NCBI RefSeq assembly: GCF_009727055.1 | Contig: NC_052358.1 | Coordinates: forward strand, 45,869,858 to 45,933,857 | Source: Benincasa hispida | Taxonomy: Eukaryota; Streptophyta; Magnoliopsida; Cucurbitales; Cucurbitaceae | Length of the DNA stretch: 64,000 nucleotides | Direction of reading: 5' to 3' | In this document: one piece after another, positions 1 through 12,183 of the stretch | How positions within the stretch are numbered: position 1 is the stretch's first letter | Layout: every line of letters begins with the position of its first letter | Notes under the pieces: generated by a model | Databases searched by the model: none | Seen by the model: only the letters and a program-made list of their open reading frames with translations | Told to the model about the DNA's origin: nothing | Position numbers and translations under genes: made by a program

Positions 1-1137
1 CTCCGCACAGCGCCCGCCTTCCGCAATCGTCTAACCGACCACGCAACCAATGCCACGCGATATGGTAAACGATTTACCCCATCGCTTAACATTAGCTAAA
101 TAATCATTTAGAAAATACTACACGATCGTCTAGAAAAAACTACTAAACGATCGCTTAGTTAAATCCCAACTAAGTAGTGCGACAACCCTTCACAGATCGC
201 TTAGTTAAATCCCAACTGCCAGGCACTCCACTAAAGACCGATAGCTGAACTCTTCTTACCACAGATATATTATGTGTCCATCTTAACCAATGAGTAGTGC
301 AACAACCCTTCACAGATTGCTCGTAAGTACAGTTGGGCCAATAATCGTTATGCCCCTATAGTTACATATGTCTCCTTAAGTACCATTGATCCCTCTAATG
401 AACATAGGTCATAGTCCTACTATGACAAAGTCTTCTCTTCCAAAGAGAAGTTGTGGCCACTATGTTCAAGCCCTGGAATCAGCCCTTAAGGGAGTAATCT
501 CTCTACTTATCCCTGCTTCAGGAAATGAGTGAATTTCATCTTGTGGATTGAGTTCCCAGCTCCTAGATCAGACAATCCCCAAAAAGGTAGGCATGTTGAG
601 TTGGCAATCTTGCCACTCTCACCCATACTAATCAAAGGACCGCCTCTCAAAGGCAGGAGTTCCCAAAACACTCAGGATTGAGGTCGTGTCACCTATGGTC
701 GTTTAGGTGAGATGTAAGGCTCTAGTATCAACAGCGTTATATACAAAATCTAGTCATCTCGTGGTTCAGATCTTATATAAACTCTTTGTATAGGACACCC
801 CCGCTCGCACATCTCTACATGAATGGTTAGGATCTACCATCTGTAGTAGTTTACAATAGTTGCAAACCTCTACAAAGCGGGTCCTATCCGTAGTGTCACT
901 AGGATCAGGTATCCCACCTTAATCCTTATACTACAGACCTATTTAGGTTATCACTTAAGGCATGATCCACTTGTATATCACATATACATGCTTAAGTTCA
1001 CATAAGATAACTAAAGAGCTTTGTTTATTGGATATGAGTAAATGCCAGAATTAAATAACACTTATTTTATTCATTGAATAATGTGTATCCTTACAAAACA
1101 ACAAGATTCCAGGAGAATTAGGACACTAATCCCAACA
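1..1137 (-). repeat. Long LTR, minus orientation, left part diverged or truncated
   Basis: The minus strand begins TGTTGGGATTAGTGTCC at 1137, a typical LTR start. Roughly 230-1137 is the inverted counterpart of 1533-2490; shared blocks include the region around 360-420 and its reverse complement at 2281-2350. Bases 1-230 do not pair with the other copy. They hold several ACGATCG-type words (for example near 121 and 144). The 3' end of this LTR is outside the window or lost. No gene is present. Confidence 0.7.
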
Positions 1138-1532
1138 ATTAACCGACTAATTTTAAACAACTTAAGTCTAGGTAATTTTTCCTAGTATAACTCTTATACC
1201 AGGATTTAACCTATGATGTCTAGATGATAAACCAATTTTATTACCTTACATCAATCATGCATGCTCAAAAAACTAGGGTTATTGACTTAGAAGCCAGTTT
1301 CATCTCCATGTAGGAGGTGTTATGAAACCGTCAACTTAAGTACCCCCAACCTTAGACAAGATCTCCCCAGGTAAGTAAACAACTCTTGTTTTATAAGTAA
1401 TCGGCCTATTTTAACTCTTAAAAAGAAATCGATTGAATTGCACTTGTTAACCCTAGGTAAGCATGCAATTTGTCTTTGATATAGATTTTAAAAGTCTAGG
1501 TTTTTTTTTATAACAATTATAACCCTAGAACA
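1138..1532. other. Spacer between two inverted LTRs
   Basis: AT-rich DNA of about 395 bp between the two outward-facing LTR starts. It contains short copies of a 'gtctaggt' word at both ends but no coding potential that I can recognise. Confidence 0.4.
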
Positions 1533-3649
1533 TGTTAGGATCGGTGTCCTAATTCTCCCGGAGTCTCGTTGTTTATAATTATACACATTGTTTTATGAAT
1601 AAAATAATTGTTATTTCATTCTGGCATTTACTCATATCCAATAAACAAAGCTCCATTCTAATCTTATGTAAACTTAAGCATGTATGTGAGATATACAAGT
1701 GGATCATGCCTTAAGTGATAACCTAAATAGGTATATAGTATAAGGATTAAGGTGGGATACTTGATCCTTGTGACATTACAGATACGGCCCGCTTTGTAGA
1801 AGTTTGCAAGTGTTGTAAACTACTACAGATGGTAGATCCTGACCATTCATGTGGAGACATGGGGGTGGGGGTGTCCTATACAAAGAGTTTGTATAAGACT
1901 GAACCACGAGATGATTAGACTCTGTATATAACGTCGTTGATACTAGAGACTTACATCTCACCTAAACGACCATAGGTGACACAACCTCAATCCTGAGTGT
2001 TTTGGGAACTCCTGCCTTTAAGGGCGGTCCTTTGATTAGTNNNNNNNNNNNNNNNNNNNNNNNNNCTGATGTATGGGTGAGAGTAGCCAAATTGCCAACT
2101 CAACATGCCTACCTTTTTTAGGACTTGTCTAATTTGTGGAGTTGAACTCAATATGACAAGATGGAATTCACTCCTTCCCCGATGTAGGGGTAAGTAGATA
2201 GATTGCTTCCCTTAAAGGACTGATTCTGGGGCTTGAACATAGTGGCCACAGCTTCTTTTTGGAAGAAAGGACTCAGTCATAGTAGGACTATGACCTTATG
2301 TTCATTAGAGGATCAGTGGTACTTAAGGAGTTAGATGTAACTACAGGGGCATAACGTTATTGGTCGAGCTGTACTTACAAACGATCTATGAAGGGTCGTC
2401 GCACTTCTGATTGGTTAAGATGGACACATAATATATCTGTACTAAGGAGAGTTTAGCTGTCGGTCTTTAGTGGAGTGCTTGGCAGTTAACGAATGGTGGA
2501 TCCCGTGACTAAAGAGTTCAGTCAGTTATTCACGTACCATTGAGCTTTCGAGCTACAGGTCCATAAGGTCCCTTTCATAGCTCAATAGATTCAAACTGAG
2601 GATCAGTTCTTGGTGTTGATTTGAAATGTTCAAATTGACAAGAGGTTATTTGATTATATATGATATATCGGTATGATGTATGAGATACATCTAGTGGAGG
2701 GTTAATGTAAATGAGATTTACAATAGTGCCATGGAATAGAAAAAGAGCTTTGGTTATACGTTTCATTAGATGAAATATTAAAACTATAGGTATAAATATA
2801 TTATGGTAAATTAGTTATCATTTTTATATTTTATAATAATATTAATTATTGGAATAATTATCTCTTTTTTCTTTAATAACCAATTGAGTGGGGGTATTGT
2901 GGTTTTCATGGTAACCGTGAATAAAAGGAAAAATATTTTTCCTAATTTTAGAAGAATTTGCAAAATGTTGATTTTGAGATTTCCAATCTCGGAAAGTACT
3001 CACAGATAGTTGTCAAGTAAATCAGATTTACTAAACGACAACTTAGAGTTTATTTAAACGATCGTGGAGTCTTCTACACGATGACACTCAGCTAGACGAC
3101 GAGCTAGACGATCGTATAGCTTTTTCCTAAACGATGGGCATCGACATATACAATAGAATTGTTTAATCTCCACTAGCTCAATCGTTTACACAATTGTTTT
3201 TTTCCTCGATTTTCTACCTCTGACCAAGTCCACACAGAGCCCACCCTCTGGATTTCTCACACCAAGAATACCAAATAACCTTATTGGTGGTGTTATACTC
3301 AACTTGACACAGTCGAAGTTCTGTGGAGGTCGTTCGCAATGTTCGAGGTGTTCGTGACCGTGGTGATCGCTTAGTTTGAGTTCGCTGTGTTCGTGCAATG
3401 TAGCGTCATGTTGTGAACGAACGTTCATATGTTGTTGATCGAGCGTCGTGATCAAGGAATTTGAAGATGAGTTTACAAAGGTTTTGTTGATTCTTGTCCT
3501 TGATCTATAGTAAAGCATGTTGTAATTTTCTATATTATGCATAACTGTATGTTTCTGTTTGTGATTGTAATTGTAATGTTCATATATGATTGAAAATTTC
3601 AAAAAGATCATTTCACTGCTCATGGAATCCTCGTGTTCGATTTCCTTCA
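1533..3649 (+). repeat. Long LTR (about 2.1 kb), plus orientation
   Basis: It starts TGTTAGGATCGGTGTCC and ends TTTCCTTCA, immediately followed by a TTGGTATCAGAG primer-binding site. This places the LTR 3' end at 3649. The 5' ~950 bp is the inverted copy of 230-1137. The U5-side part (3040-3190) is rich in ACGATCG words. A 25-bp N gap lies inside. Open frames here are short and look like chance. Confidence 0.75.
2041..2065. other. Assembly gap (25 N)
   Basis: Run of N inside the LTR. The flanking sequence is continuous with the inverted copy, so the gap probably replaces a short unresolved stretch. Confidence 0.99.
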
Positions 3650-3650
3650 A

Positions 3651-3662
3651 TTGGTATCAGAG
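3651..3662 (+). promoter_or_regulatory. tRNA-Met primer-binding site, copy A
   Basis: TTGGTATCAGAG directly after the LTR 3' end matches the complement of the plant initiator tRNA-Met 3' end, the usual primer of plant LTR retrotransposons. The following base is T where the consensus has C. Confidence 0.85.
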
Positions 3663-4572
3663 TCAGGTTAACACTAACATGCTTCCACATGCAATTTCAA
3701 TTCATCTATAACATGCTTCCTTAAAAAATCATGTTTTTATCCTATGGTGTTTTTAAACTATATGGCATTACTTTATACATTATAACACTTTATAACATAT
3801 AACAATACATCCACATGCTTTATCCTATAGTAGGGTTTTTTTAAAACTGTACTTTATGCACACATAATAAAACCAATATCATACATCACATGCATAATAC
3901 TTAAAACAACACTTAAAATGGATGGTTTTGCATTAAAAACAGACTAAAAATCTCTTCTTGACAACTTAGAGTTAGTTAAACGATCGTGGAGTCTTCTTAC
4001 ACGATAGACACTCAGCTAGACGACGAGCTAGACGATCGTATAGCTTTTCCTAAACGATTGGGCATCGACATATACAATAGATTGTTTAATCTCCCACTAG
4101 CTCAATCGTTTACACAATTGTTTTTCCTCCGATTTTCTACCTCTGACCAAGTCCACACAGAGCCCACCCTCTGGATTCTCACACCAAGAATACCAAGATA
4201 ACCTTATTGGTGGTGTTATACTCAACTTGACACAGTCGAAGTTCTGTGGAGGTCGTTCGCAATGTTCGAGGTGTTCGTGACCGTGGTGATCGCTTAGTTT
4301 GAGTTCGCTGTGTTCGTGCAATGTAGCGGTCATGTTGGACGAACGTTCATATGTTGTTGTGATCGAGCGTTCGTGATCAAGGAATTTGAAGATGAGTTTA
4401 CAAAGGTTTGTTGATTCTTGTCCTTGATCTATAGTAAAGCATGTTGTAATTTCTATATTATGCATAACTGTATGTTTCTGTTTGTGATTGTAATTGTAAT
4501 GTTCATATATGATTGAAATTTCAAAAGATCATTTCACTGCTCATGGAAATCCTCGTGTTCGATTTCCTTCAA

Positions 4573-4584
4573 TTGGTATCAGAG
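4573..4584 (+). promoter_or_regulatory. tRNA-Met primer-binding site, copy B
   Basis: Second copy of the same site, in the downstream unit of the tandem duplication. It again follows TTCCTTCA, with the LTR end at 4571. Confidence 0.8.
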
Positions 4585-4875
4585 TCAGGTTAACACTAAC
4601 ATGCTTCCACATGCAATGTTCAATTCATCTATAACATGCTTCCTTAAAGAAAATCATGTTTTATCCTATGGTGGGGTTTTTAAAACTATATGGCATACTT
4701 TATACATTATAACACTTATAACATATAACAAATACATGCCACATGCTTTATCCTATAGTAGGGTTTTTTAAAACTGTACTTTATGCACACATAATAAAAC
4801 CAATATCATACATCACATGCATAATACTTAAACAACACTAAAATGGATTGGTTTTGGCATTAAAACAGACTAACT

Positions 4876-5472
4876 AACTAAATTATTACAAAATTCAGCA
4901 AGCAGCTCCCTCGAACCGGCTCAAAAACTTCAAAAAACTAGGTTAAACCGGCTCAACCAAGCCGAATCGAACCGGTCAACGCTTGCAGATCAGGTCAACG
5001 GCTGGAGCAATCTAGGCACGTAGGTTGGCGAGCGGGTTGCGAAGCAGGTCAGATGGAGGTAAGCAGGTGCGCGCGGGACTTACCAAACTAGGTTGGACAC
5101 TATGAGTAGACGCGCGAGGAAGCTTCAACGAATCAGGTCGGATGGCACTGCGGGTCGGGTCGAAAGTGGATCTGAAAGCTTAAATGGGTCTCTAAGGCAT
5201 CTTTTTTCCAAATCTATTGGGCCAGCTTTGAGTTTCGAACAATTATTTTGTACAAATGAAAGCCTAATTGGACTCTAATGACTCCATAAAAATTACATTT
5301 GCAAACACATTAAAACTTCATATACATGTGAGCATTACAAATTTCATCAACAAAATTAAATTGAAAAAAACTAATGCCAAAACCATAATGTATCACATAT
5401 TGGTCCACCAACGCATTCATCATATGAATACGTAAAACCCACAAATGCGAAAGAAAACGTAGATTAATGCAT
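4876..5472. other. Retrotransposon leader region between two facing primer sites
   Basis: Non-coding stretch with repeated 'accggctcaa' and 'ggtcgggtcg' words (4915-5165), typical of untranslated leaders. It is bounded on the left by a plus-strand primer site (4573) and on the right by a minus-strand one (5473-5487), so either neighbouring LTR could own it. I see no gag. Confidence 0.5.
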
Positions 5473-5486
5473 GGCTCTGATACAAT

Positions 5487-7378
5487 TAATGGAACAAAGA
5501 AAGCCATGTCATCGAACAAGAAGCACATGGATTCTCATAAACGCCTCTATTACAAGTAAATTAACTAAGGATTAAGCATGCAAAACAGGTTAGAAATACA
5601 ACCTTTTTAGTTTCCACAAGATTCTTACTCTCCGTGATAGCAACATCAACATTCACAGCGATAAAATCTATCGCATATTCTGCACAGTTGAATAGAACAC
5701 AGGATTTGTTGACATCGATCCTTTACTCAAGAATTTTTGATGAAAGTAATGGGGAATTTCACTAATATTTTGTTAGAATGCTCAAAGAGAGAGTTTTATG
5801 GAAGGATAATAACTGTCAAAGTCAAATAAGATTAGATTTTGCATTTTGGAAATACAAAAAACCTATTTTAAAACAAAACACATCAAGCAAAAAAGCCTTT
5901 CTGATCATCAGAAACCTGAACAATTTACACACTCCAAACTCACATAGCATGAATAAAGTTGAGATGTCAAGACTTTAGCATTGAAACACTTCATAATCCA
6001 CTTAGTGGAAAAATCCAACAATTTGATTTTTCCACTAACTAATTTTTTATTAAAAAAAAATGAAATAAATTTTTCAAATTTTAGAAATTATTTAATAAAA
6101 AAAATTTTAATTAAATAAAATAAATAATTTAATATCATATATTAAATTGACTTTTACATCTAATTTTGATTAATTACATTAATAAATTTTTAAAACACTT
6201 TCATGCTAATATTTTATTAAAAGATACTATCCAAAAATAATTAATTAATTGTAAATTATATCTTATATAAAATACAATTTTCCCTAAAGACTGAATTCGA
6301 ACATTTCAAATTCTCACTTGACATAGTTCTTCAATTTTGTCCGTAGTGAGCTAGTAATGAGACCCTATGGACCTATAGACCATGGGCTCCAACGATCCGA
6401 GACTAGCCGGCAAAACTCTTTAGCCTAGTTAATCAACATTCGTTAACTAACGGGACTATCCACTACAGCCTGTAGTTGCACTTCCCTCACTGTAGATATA
6501 TTATGTGTCCATTTGATATAACCGTCATTGATAAGTTGTTCCTTCATAGGTTATTCATAACCTCAGCTAGGTCAATTACCATTTTACCCCTGAGTTACAT
6601 CTTTTCTCCTTAAGTATCACTGTCCCTCTAATGAACAATTGATTTAGTGTCTTAATCACTAAATCTATTCATTCTCAAGCCAACGAGAGGATAGAGCCCT
6701 TTGTTCAAGACTTAAGATTAGCTCTTAAGGGAACAACCTTTTTACTATCCCTAAACTGGGTAGGAGTGAATTCTATCTTGCAAATTCTCTGTCCCTAGTT
6801 ATCTACCCGGTCTTATCCTTGTAATGGGAGGCATATTGAGCAGCGCTGTTGAGCTTACCCTCACCTATGCAGATCAAGGGACAATCCCGAATAAAAAGGA
6901 GTTCATAGATAGCTCAAGATTCAAAACAAGTTATCTAGGTTATCAAGAAGTGAAATTAATCGGTGTTAACAGTAAACGGTGTTAATATGTAACAGTGATT
7001 ATTTCGTGGTCAGTCTTACACAATCTCATCGTGTAAAACACCCCCGCTCACATGTCTCTACATGAACGAATTGATCACTTCATTTATGATACTTTACAGC
7101 ATTTGTAATAATCATAAAGCGGGCCATATTCAATAGTATCTCCATAAATAGGTACCTAATCTAATCCAAGTACTATAGACTGTTTAGGCTATTATACTCA
7201 AACTTGATCCAGTTTATGTCTCCACATAAAATCCAAATATTCATAACAATAGCCAAGGGTTCGTAGTTTATTGAATTTAGAGTTATCAATTCATTTTCAT
7301 TCAACAAAATTTGTCTGAATAAACTTCATGTATGTTTACTGTTTATAAACTACGAGTTTTAGGATATACAACCTAACA
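5487..7378 (-). repeat. Long LTR (about 1.9 kb), minus orientation, with adjacent primer site
   Basis: The minus strand starts TGTTAGGTTGTATATCC at 7378 and ends near 5487. Next to it the plus strand reads GGCTCTGATACAATT (5473-5487), a reversed tRNA-Met primer site. It is related to the solo LTR at 10210-12183, for example in the 'gacctatagaccatgggctc' region at 6370. It is diverged from the LTR at 1533-3649. Confidence 0.7.
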
Positions 7379-9505
7379 TCATTAAGACTCAATTGTCCAC
7401 AATTACTAACACTTTGAATAAATTGGTTGTAAAAGGTCAAGCTTTTAATTCACCATCCATAGTCTCCCAAGCAGTTGTGGCATCTGAATCTCAACAAATT
7501 TGGGAAACACAAGAGAGTGAGACGACCAATTATGTTGATAGAGGACATTAAAGAGGCCACTAACAAATTCCTACTCACTATCATCCTAGTTTAAGAAATC
7601 ATGAGAATTTTTCCCATGCTAATAATAAGAATGTTTTGTAGACACCCCATCGTTTTTCTGGTGCAGGCATATCAAATGTAGAAAGGAAATCCGCTCTAGA
7701 GGAAACAATGTTAGAATTTGTGAAAGAGTCTAGAGAAAGAACCATAACTTTAGAGAACACAGTTCAGACTCATGGGAAGACAATTCGGAATATGGAGGTG
7801 CATCTTAGTCAAATTGCCACTTCCCTTCAAATAATGCAAAAAGGTAAATTCCTCAATTGTCCTAAGAAGAATCCAAAAGAGAAATGAAAGGCCTTAACAT
7901 TGAGAAGTGGGAAAAAGCTGGCCACTCATTTGGTAGATGACGATGATGATGAGCCACTTGAATAAGAAGTAGAAGAGCTCAATATGAATCTAGTGAAACA
8001 CATAAACCTAGGGAAGTTGCTAAGGAATAGCAATCAAAGGAAAAGGTAAATGAACCATAATCATCTTCAAGTAAGTCTTCTACTCCTATAACTTTTGTGC
8101 CTAATAATATTCCTTATCCTCAGAGGTTCAAGAAAAAGAAGTTAGATGAGCAATTTTCTAAGCTTTTAGGGATTTTTAAGAAATTGCATATTAATATCCC
8201 CTTCTTAGAAGCTTTAGAGCAAATGCCTAATTATGTGAAATTCATGCAAGATATTCTGTCGAAGAAGAATGGATTTAAGAAATATGAGATGATTGGTTTG
8301 ACTGAAGAGTGTAGTGTTGTGCTGCAGAAAAAGCTACCACAAAAGCTCAAAGATTCATGGAGTTTTACTATCCCTTGTACCATTGGTTCATTAATTGTTT
8401 CTAGAGCTTTGTGTGATCTTGGTGCTTCCATTAATTTGATGCTTTTATATATTTTTCAGGATGCTTAATGTTGAAGATGTGCAACCCACTACGATCTCTT
8501 TGCACCTACCTAATAGATATTTGACATATCCTAAAAGTCTTGTTGAAGATGTTTTAGTTAAGGTTTACAAGTTTATTTTTCTTGCATATTTTATGGTGTT
8601 GGACATGGAGAAGGATTTTGAAATTCCTATCATGTTGGGGTGCCCATTCTTAGCCACTAGAGAGCTTTAATTGATGCCCAAAAAGGTGGATTAGCTTTGA
8701 GGGTGAATGATGAAAAGGTAGCCTTTAATATCTACAGGTCTTTGAAACACCATGATGAGGTTAGCTCTTGCAATATGATAAATGTGATTGATAGAACTGT
8801 TGAGGAACATGCTAATGTCTTACTTGCTAGAGATATTTAGAACAGAGCATTGTAGATTTTGGTTGTGATGATGCTGACATATGTTTAGATGACATTGCGT
8901 GGTATGCTAAATATTTAGATAGTCTACAAGTTTGTAGCTAAATGTATAAGCTCATGTCTCTTGAGTATTTGCATGTTGTGAGTGAGATAGAGAAATCTAT
9001 TATGGATTTAAAGCAATTGCCTACTCATATGAAATATGAATTCTTAGATGGTTCTTCTTCTTTTCCTGTTATTATTTATGCTAATCTGAATGAATGTGAA
9101 GAAGAGAATTTATTAAGAGTGTTAAGGGACAATAAATCTGCTATTGGTTGGTCTATTGAGGATCTTAAGAGGGTTAGTCTATCAATATGTATGCACAGAA
9201 TATTGATGGAAGATTCCTTTACTCCTTCAGTAAAACATCAAAGGAGACTAAATCCCACCATGAAGGATGTGGTTAAAAAGGAAGCTTTGAAACTTTTGAA
9301 TACAGGGATTATTTGTGATATTTCTGACAGTTCTTGGGTGGGGCCTATGCAAGTTGTTCCTAAGAAAGGTGGTATGACTGTGATTAAGAATGATAAAAAT
9401 GAATTCATAAATAATAGATTAGTGATATGATGACGTGTTTGTATCGATTATGGGAAGTTAAACAAAGCTACTAGAAAAGATCATGTTCCACTTCCAAGGC
9501 CCTTT
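7379..9505 (+). pseudogene. Ty3/gypsy (Athila/Tat-like) gag-protease-RT fragment
   Basis: A broken polyprotein, readable in segments. About 7385-7890 is the C-terminal gag, ending in the family motif KALTLRSGKK. 8097-8668 is the aspartic protease region, with ALCDLGASINLM as the active-site block and a frame break near 8460. 8942-9480 is the linker and start of reverse transcriptase, ending near CIDYGKLNKATRKDHVPLP, readable only across frame changes. Stops occur at about 7548, 7884 and 7963. The sequence stops abruptly near 9505, where copia sequence begins, so the rest of RT, RNase H and integrase are missing. It cannot be functional. The Athila/Tat assignment rests on the LRSGK and protease motifs and is fairly secure. 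Confidence 0.85.
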
Positions 9506-10209
9506 GCCAAATACCTAGAGAAATGTGGAATCATCCCACAATACACTATGCGGGGCAAACTCAACATGAATGGTGTGGTAGAAAGACGAAATAGAACACT
9601 TAAGAATATGGTAAGAAGTATGATTAGCCATTCTTCTTTATCAGAATCTCTCTAAGGTGAGGCACTAAAGACTACAACATATATCCTCGATAGGGTACCT
9701 AGTAAAGCAATAGTTAACACCCTTTATGAACCGTGGACACGAAAGAAGCTTAGTATTAGGCATCTTCACATATGGGGTTGTCCAACTGAGGCTAGGCCTT
9801 ACAGATCTAATAACGGAAAATTAGACTCAAGAACTATTAGCTACTATTTTGTTTAGTATTCTTAGCGCTCTCGGGGTTTCAAGTTTTATGATCCCACTTT
9901 TAGATCATTGTTTGAGACAGGAAATGCTAGATTCCTTGAGGATGTTGAGTTTGGGGGGAAGGTAACATAAGGAAAGTTGTCTTTGAAGAGGAATTAGTTT
10001 CTTTTCCTAATGTGGTTATAGATGATGCTCAGGCTCCAATTCCTGACATCACTATTGAACCAATTATAGATCAAGAAATATTGAAGTCCCCATTATTCAA
10101 CTTGAGATTCAAACTCAACAACCTCAAGAAGTGTCATTAATGAAATCTACTAGAGAAAGAAGAAGTGCAATTCCAGATGATTATATTGTGTTTCTTCAAG
10201 AACATCAAG
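9506..10209 (+). pseudogene. Ty1/copia integrase C-terminal part (upstream of solo-LTR insertion)
   Basis: The translated stretch contains copia integrase hallmarks: NGVVERRNRTLKNMVRSM, followed by HIWGCP and a degenerate GKLDSRT/YYFV block. Stops at about 9653 and 9855 and at least one frame change break it. The N-terminal part (gag, protease, start of integrase) is absent because the fragment abuts a gypsy fragment. The reading continues after the inserted LTR at 12184, showing that the two pieces were once one pol gene. Confidence 0.88.
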
Positions 10210-12183
10210 TGATGGAACACAAGACATACGCAGCGAAAAAAGGACCTAATTACACTCTAATTGCTTTTAATTAAAAGGAAATTAGTATGCAATTGAAGGA
10301 AAAAATAGTAAATTAAAAATTACCTTTGGAGCTCCCGAAAACCGCTTTTCCTCGATGAATCTCGACCCAAACTCTTCCGGACCACCACTAGAGTTGACCT
10401 ACTATCCTCTGGACTCAGAACCGGATTGTAAGACCTGGTGGATGAAGAAACCGAGAGAGAGAAAGAGATGGAGAAATAAATGAAATTTTGGGTTAGGTTT
10501 GGGTTTTGAATTTGCTCCAAAGTAGTGATTTTTCCAGCCCAAATTTAGAAAACAATTTTGGAAAAATGGCCAAAAGTTTTTAATCCAAATTCAAAGCCCA
10601 TATTTATAGAAAAAAGCCATGCAAAAATTGCATGAAATCAATTTATAAAAACCCAACATCTAGAATCCACTATCTAAGTGGGCTTAATGTTTCCACTATA
10701 AGCCAACACCTAACCCACTATTTTGTTAGTGGAATTATCCAGCAAAAGTTTGGATTTTCCAACTAACTTTAGTCAAAGGGCAAAATAGTCATTTTGTCAA
10801 AGTCAAACTTTGACCAAAAAGTTAACATTTTGACTTTTATGATTTTTTCTGTGTTGACTAATTTTGACCTCCTGAGCATGAATCCCCATTCATTTTCTCG
10901 AAATTCAAATCACATTTGAATATAAGATCGGTCAAAGTTTGACTTTTCAAAGTCAAAAGTCAACTCTTTGACTTTTTACATCTTTGACCATTTCCATTAT
11001 TTTTGAGCTTCCGAATATAAACGTATTCATATTCTTGATATTTGAATCACATTTAAATATTAAAACTATATCTCTAAACTGAAAAACCCGACCACTATAT
11101 CACATATATTTGTCGGTTTCTCTCTCTTCACCTAATTCGAATCATTCTATCATATTGTTCTAAGTTTATTCTATATGAGCTAGTAGAGGAACCTAATGGA
11201 CCTATAGATCATGGACTCCAACGATTCAAGATTAGCTAGCTAAACTCTTTAGATGGAGCTAATCAACATTCATTAACTCACGGGTCATTCCATTATAGTC
11301 CCATAGTTGCATTCCCCTCACTATAGATATATTTGTATCCATATGATATAACTATGATTAATAAGTTAATCCTTCACAGGTTGTTTGTAATCTCGGCTGG
11401 TCATAAAAACTGTTTTACCCCCGAGACTACATCTTATTCCTTAAGTTCCACTAATCCTCTAATAAACAATTGGTTTAAGGTCCAACCTATAAGCCGAACC
11501 CCTCTCGGGCCAAGGAGAGGGTGGGGCCCCTTGTTTAAGACTTGGATTCAGTACTAAAGGGAACAACCTATCTACTATCCCTATAATAGGTAGGAGTGAA
11601 TTCCGTCTTGCACCCTATGTTCCTAGCTATCCACCTGATCTTACCCCTGAAATAGGAGGCTTATTGAGCCAGCGATATTGAGTTGCCCTTACCTATGCAG
11701 ATCTAAGGATAATTCCAAGTGAACAGGAGTTCATAGTTAGCTCAGGATTAAGATTAAGTTACCTAGGTCATCAATTAACGAAATAGCCAGTTTTATACAT
11801 AAAACAGCGTTTAGAACGTAAAAAGTGACTATTTCATGGTTCAGTCTTATGTAAACTCTTTACATAGGATGCCCTCACTTTCATGTCTCCACATGAACGA
11901 TTTAGGATCACATCGTTTGTACTAACTATAAAATGGGTCGCATCCATAGTGTCCCCAGAATAAGGCGTCCAACCTTATTCATATACTATAGACCATTTTG
12001 GCTATATATTTGAACTTGATTCACATTTATGTCACTACATAAAGTTCAAACTACGTTAAATAGCCTCAGGACCTTAGTTTATTGGATTCAAGATTACAAT
12101 TTCAATAATAATTTTATCGAAAAACAAAACAGAATATATTTATTAATTTACAAACTACGAGTTTTAGGACATAAAATCCAACA
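10210..12183 (-). repeat. Solo LTR inserted into copia pol, 1974 bp
   Basis: It starts TGATGGAAC and ends ATCCAACA on the plus strand, and is flanked by TCAAG (10205-10209) and TCAGG (12184-12188), a 4/5-matching target duplication. The minus strand starts TGTTGGATTTTATGTCC. It resembles the LTR at 5487-7378. No internal region or second LTR is attached, so recombination between two LTRs probably removed the rest. Small open frames inside look like chance. Confidence 0.85.

Larger units (their letters stand above)
3037..4875 (+). repeat. Tandem duplication of about 0.9 kb (LTR 3' end plus primer site)
   Basis: Bases 3037-3946 and 3960-4875 are near-identical and adjacent. They cover the last ~600 bp of the LTR, the primer-binding site and ~300 bp of leader. 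Most differences are one-base changes in short homopolymers or doublets (for example gattgaaaattt versus gattgaaattt). This could be a real duplication or an artefact of noisy long reads. Confidence 0.85.

Noticed and set aside
1776..1961. Short Thr/Pro-rich minus-strand frame in the LTR
   Set aside because: Non-coding LTR sequence; the inverted copy does not keep the frame.
3186..3650. 154-codon minus-strand open frame
   Set aside because: It lies within an LTR, antisense to the U5 region, and its second copy (4465-4097) is disrupted by the same indels. No domain; judged chance.
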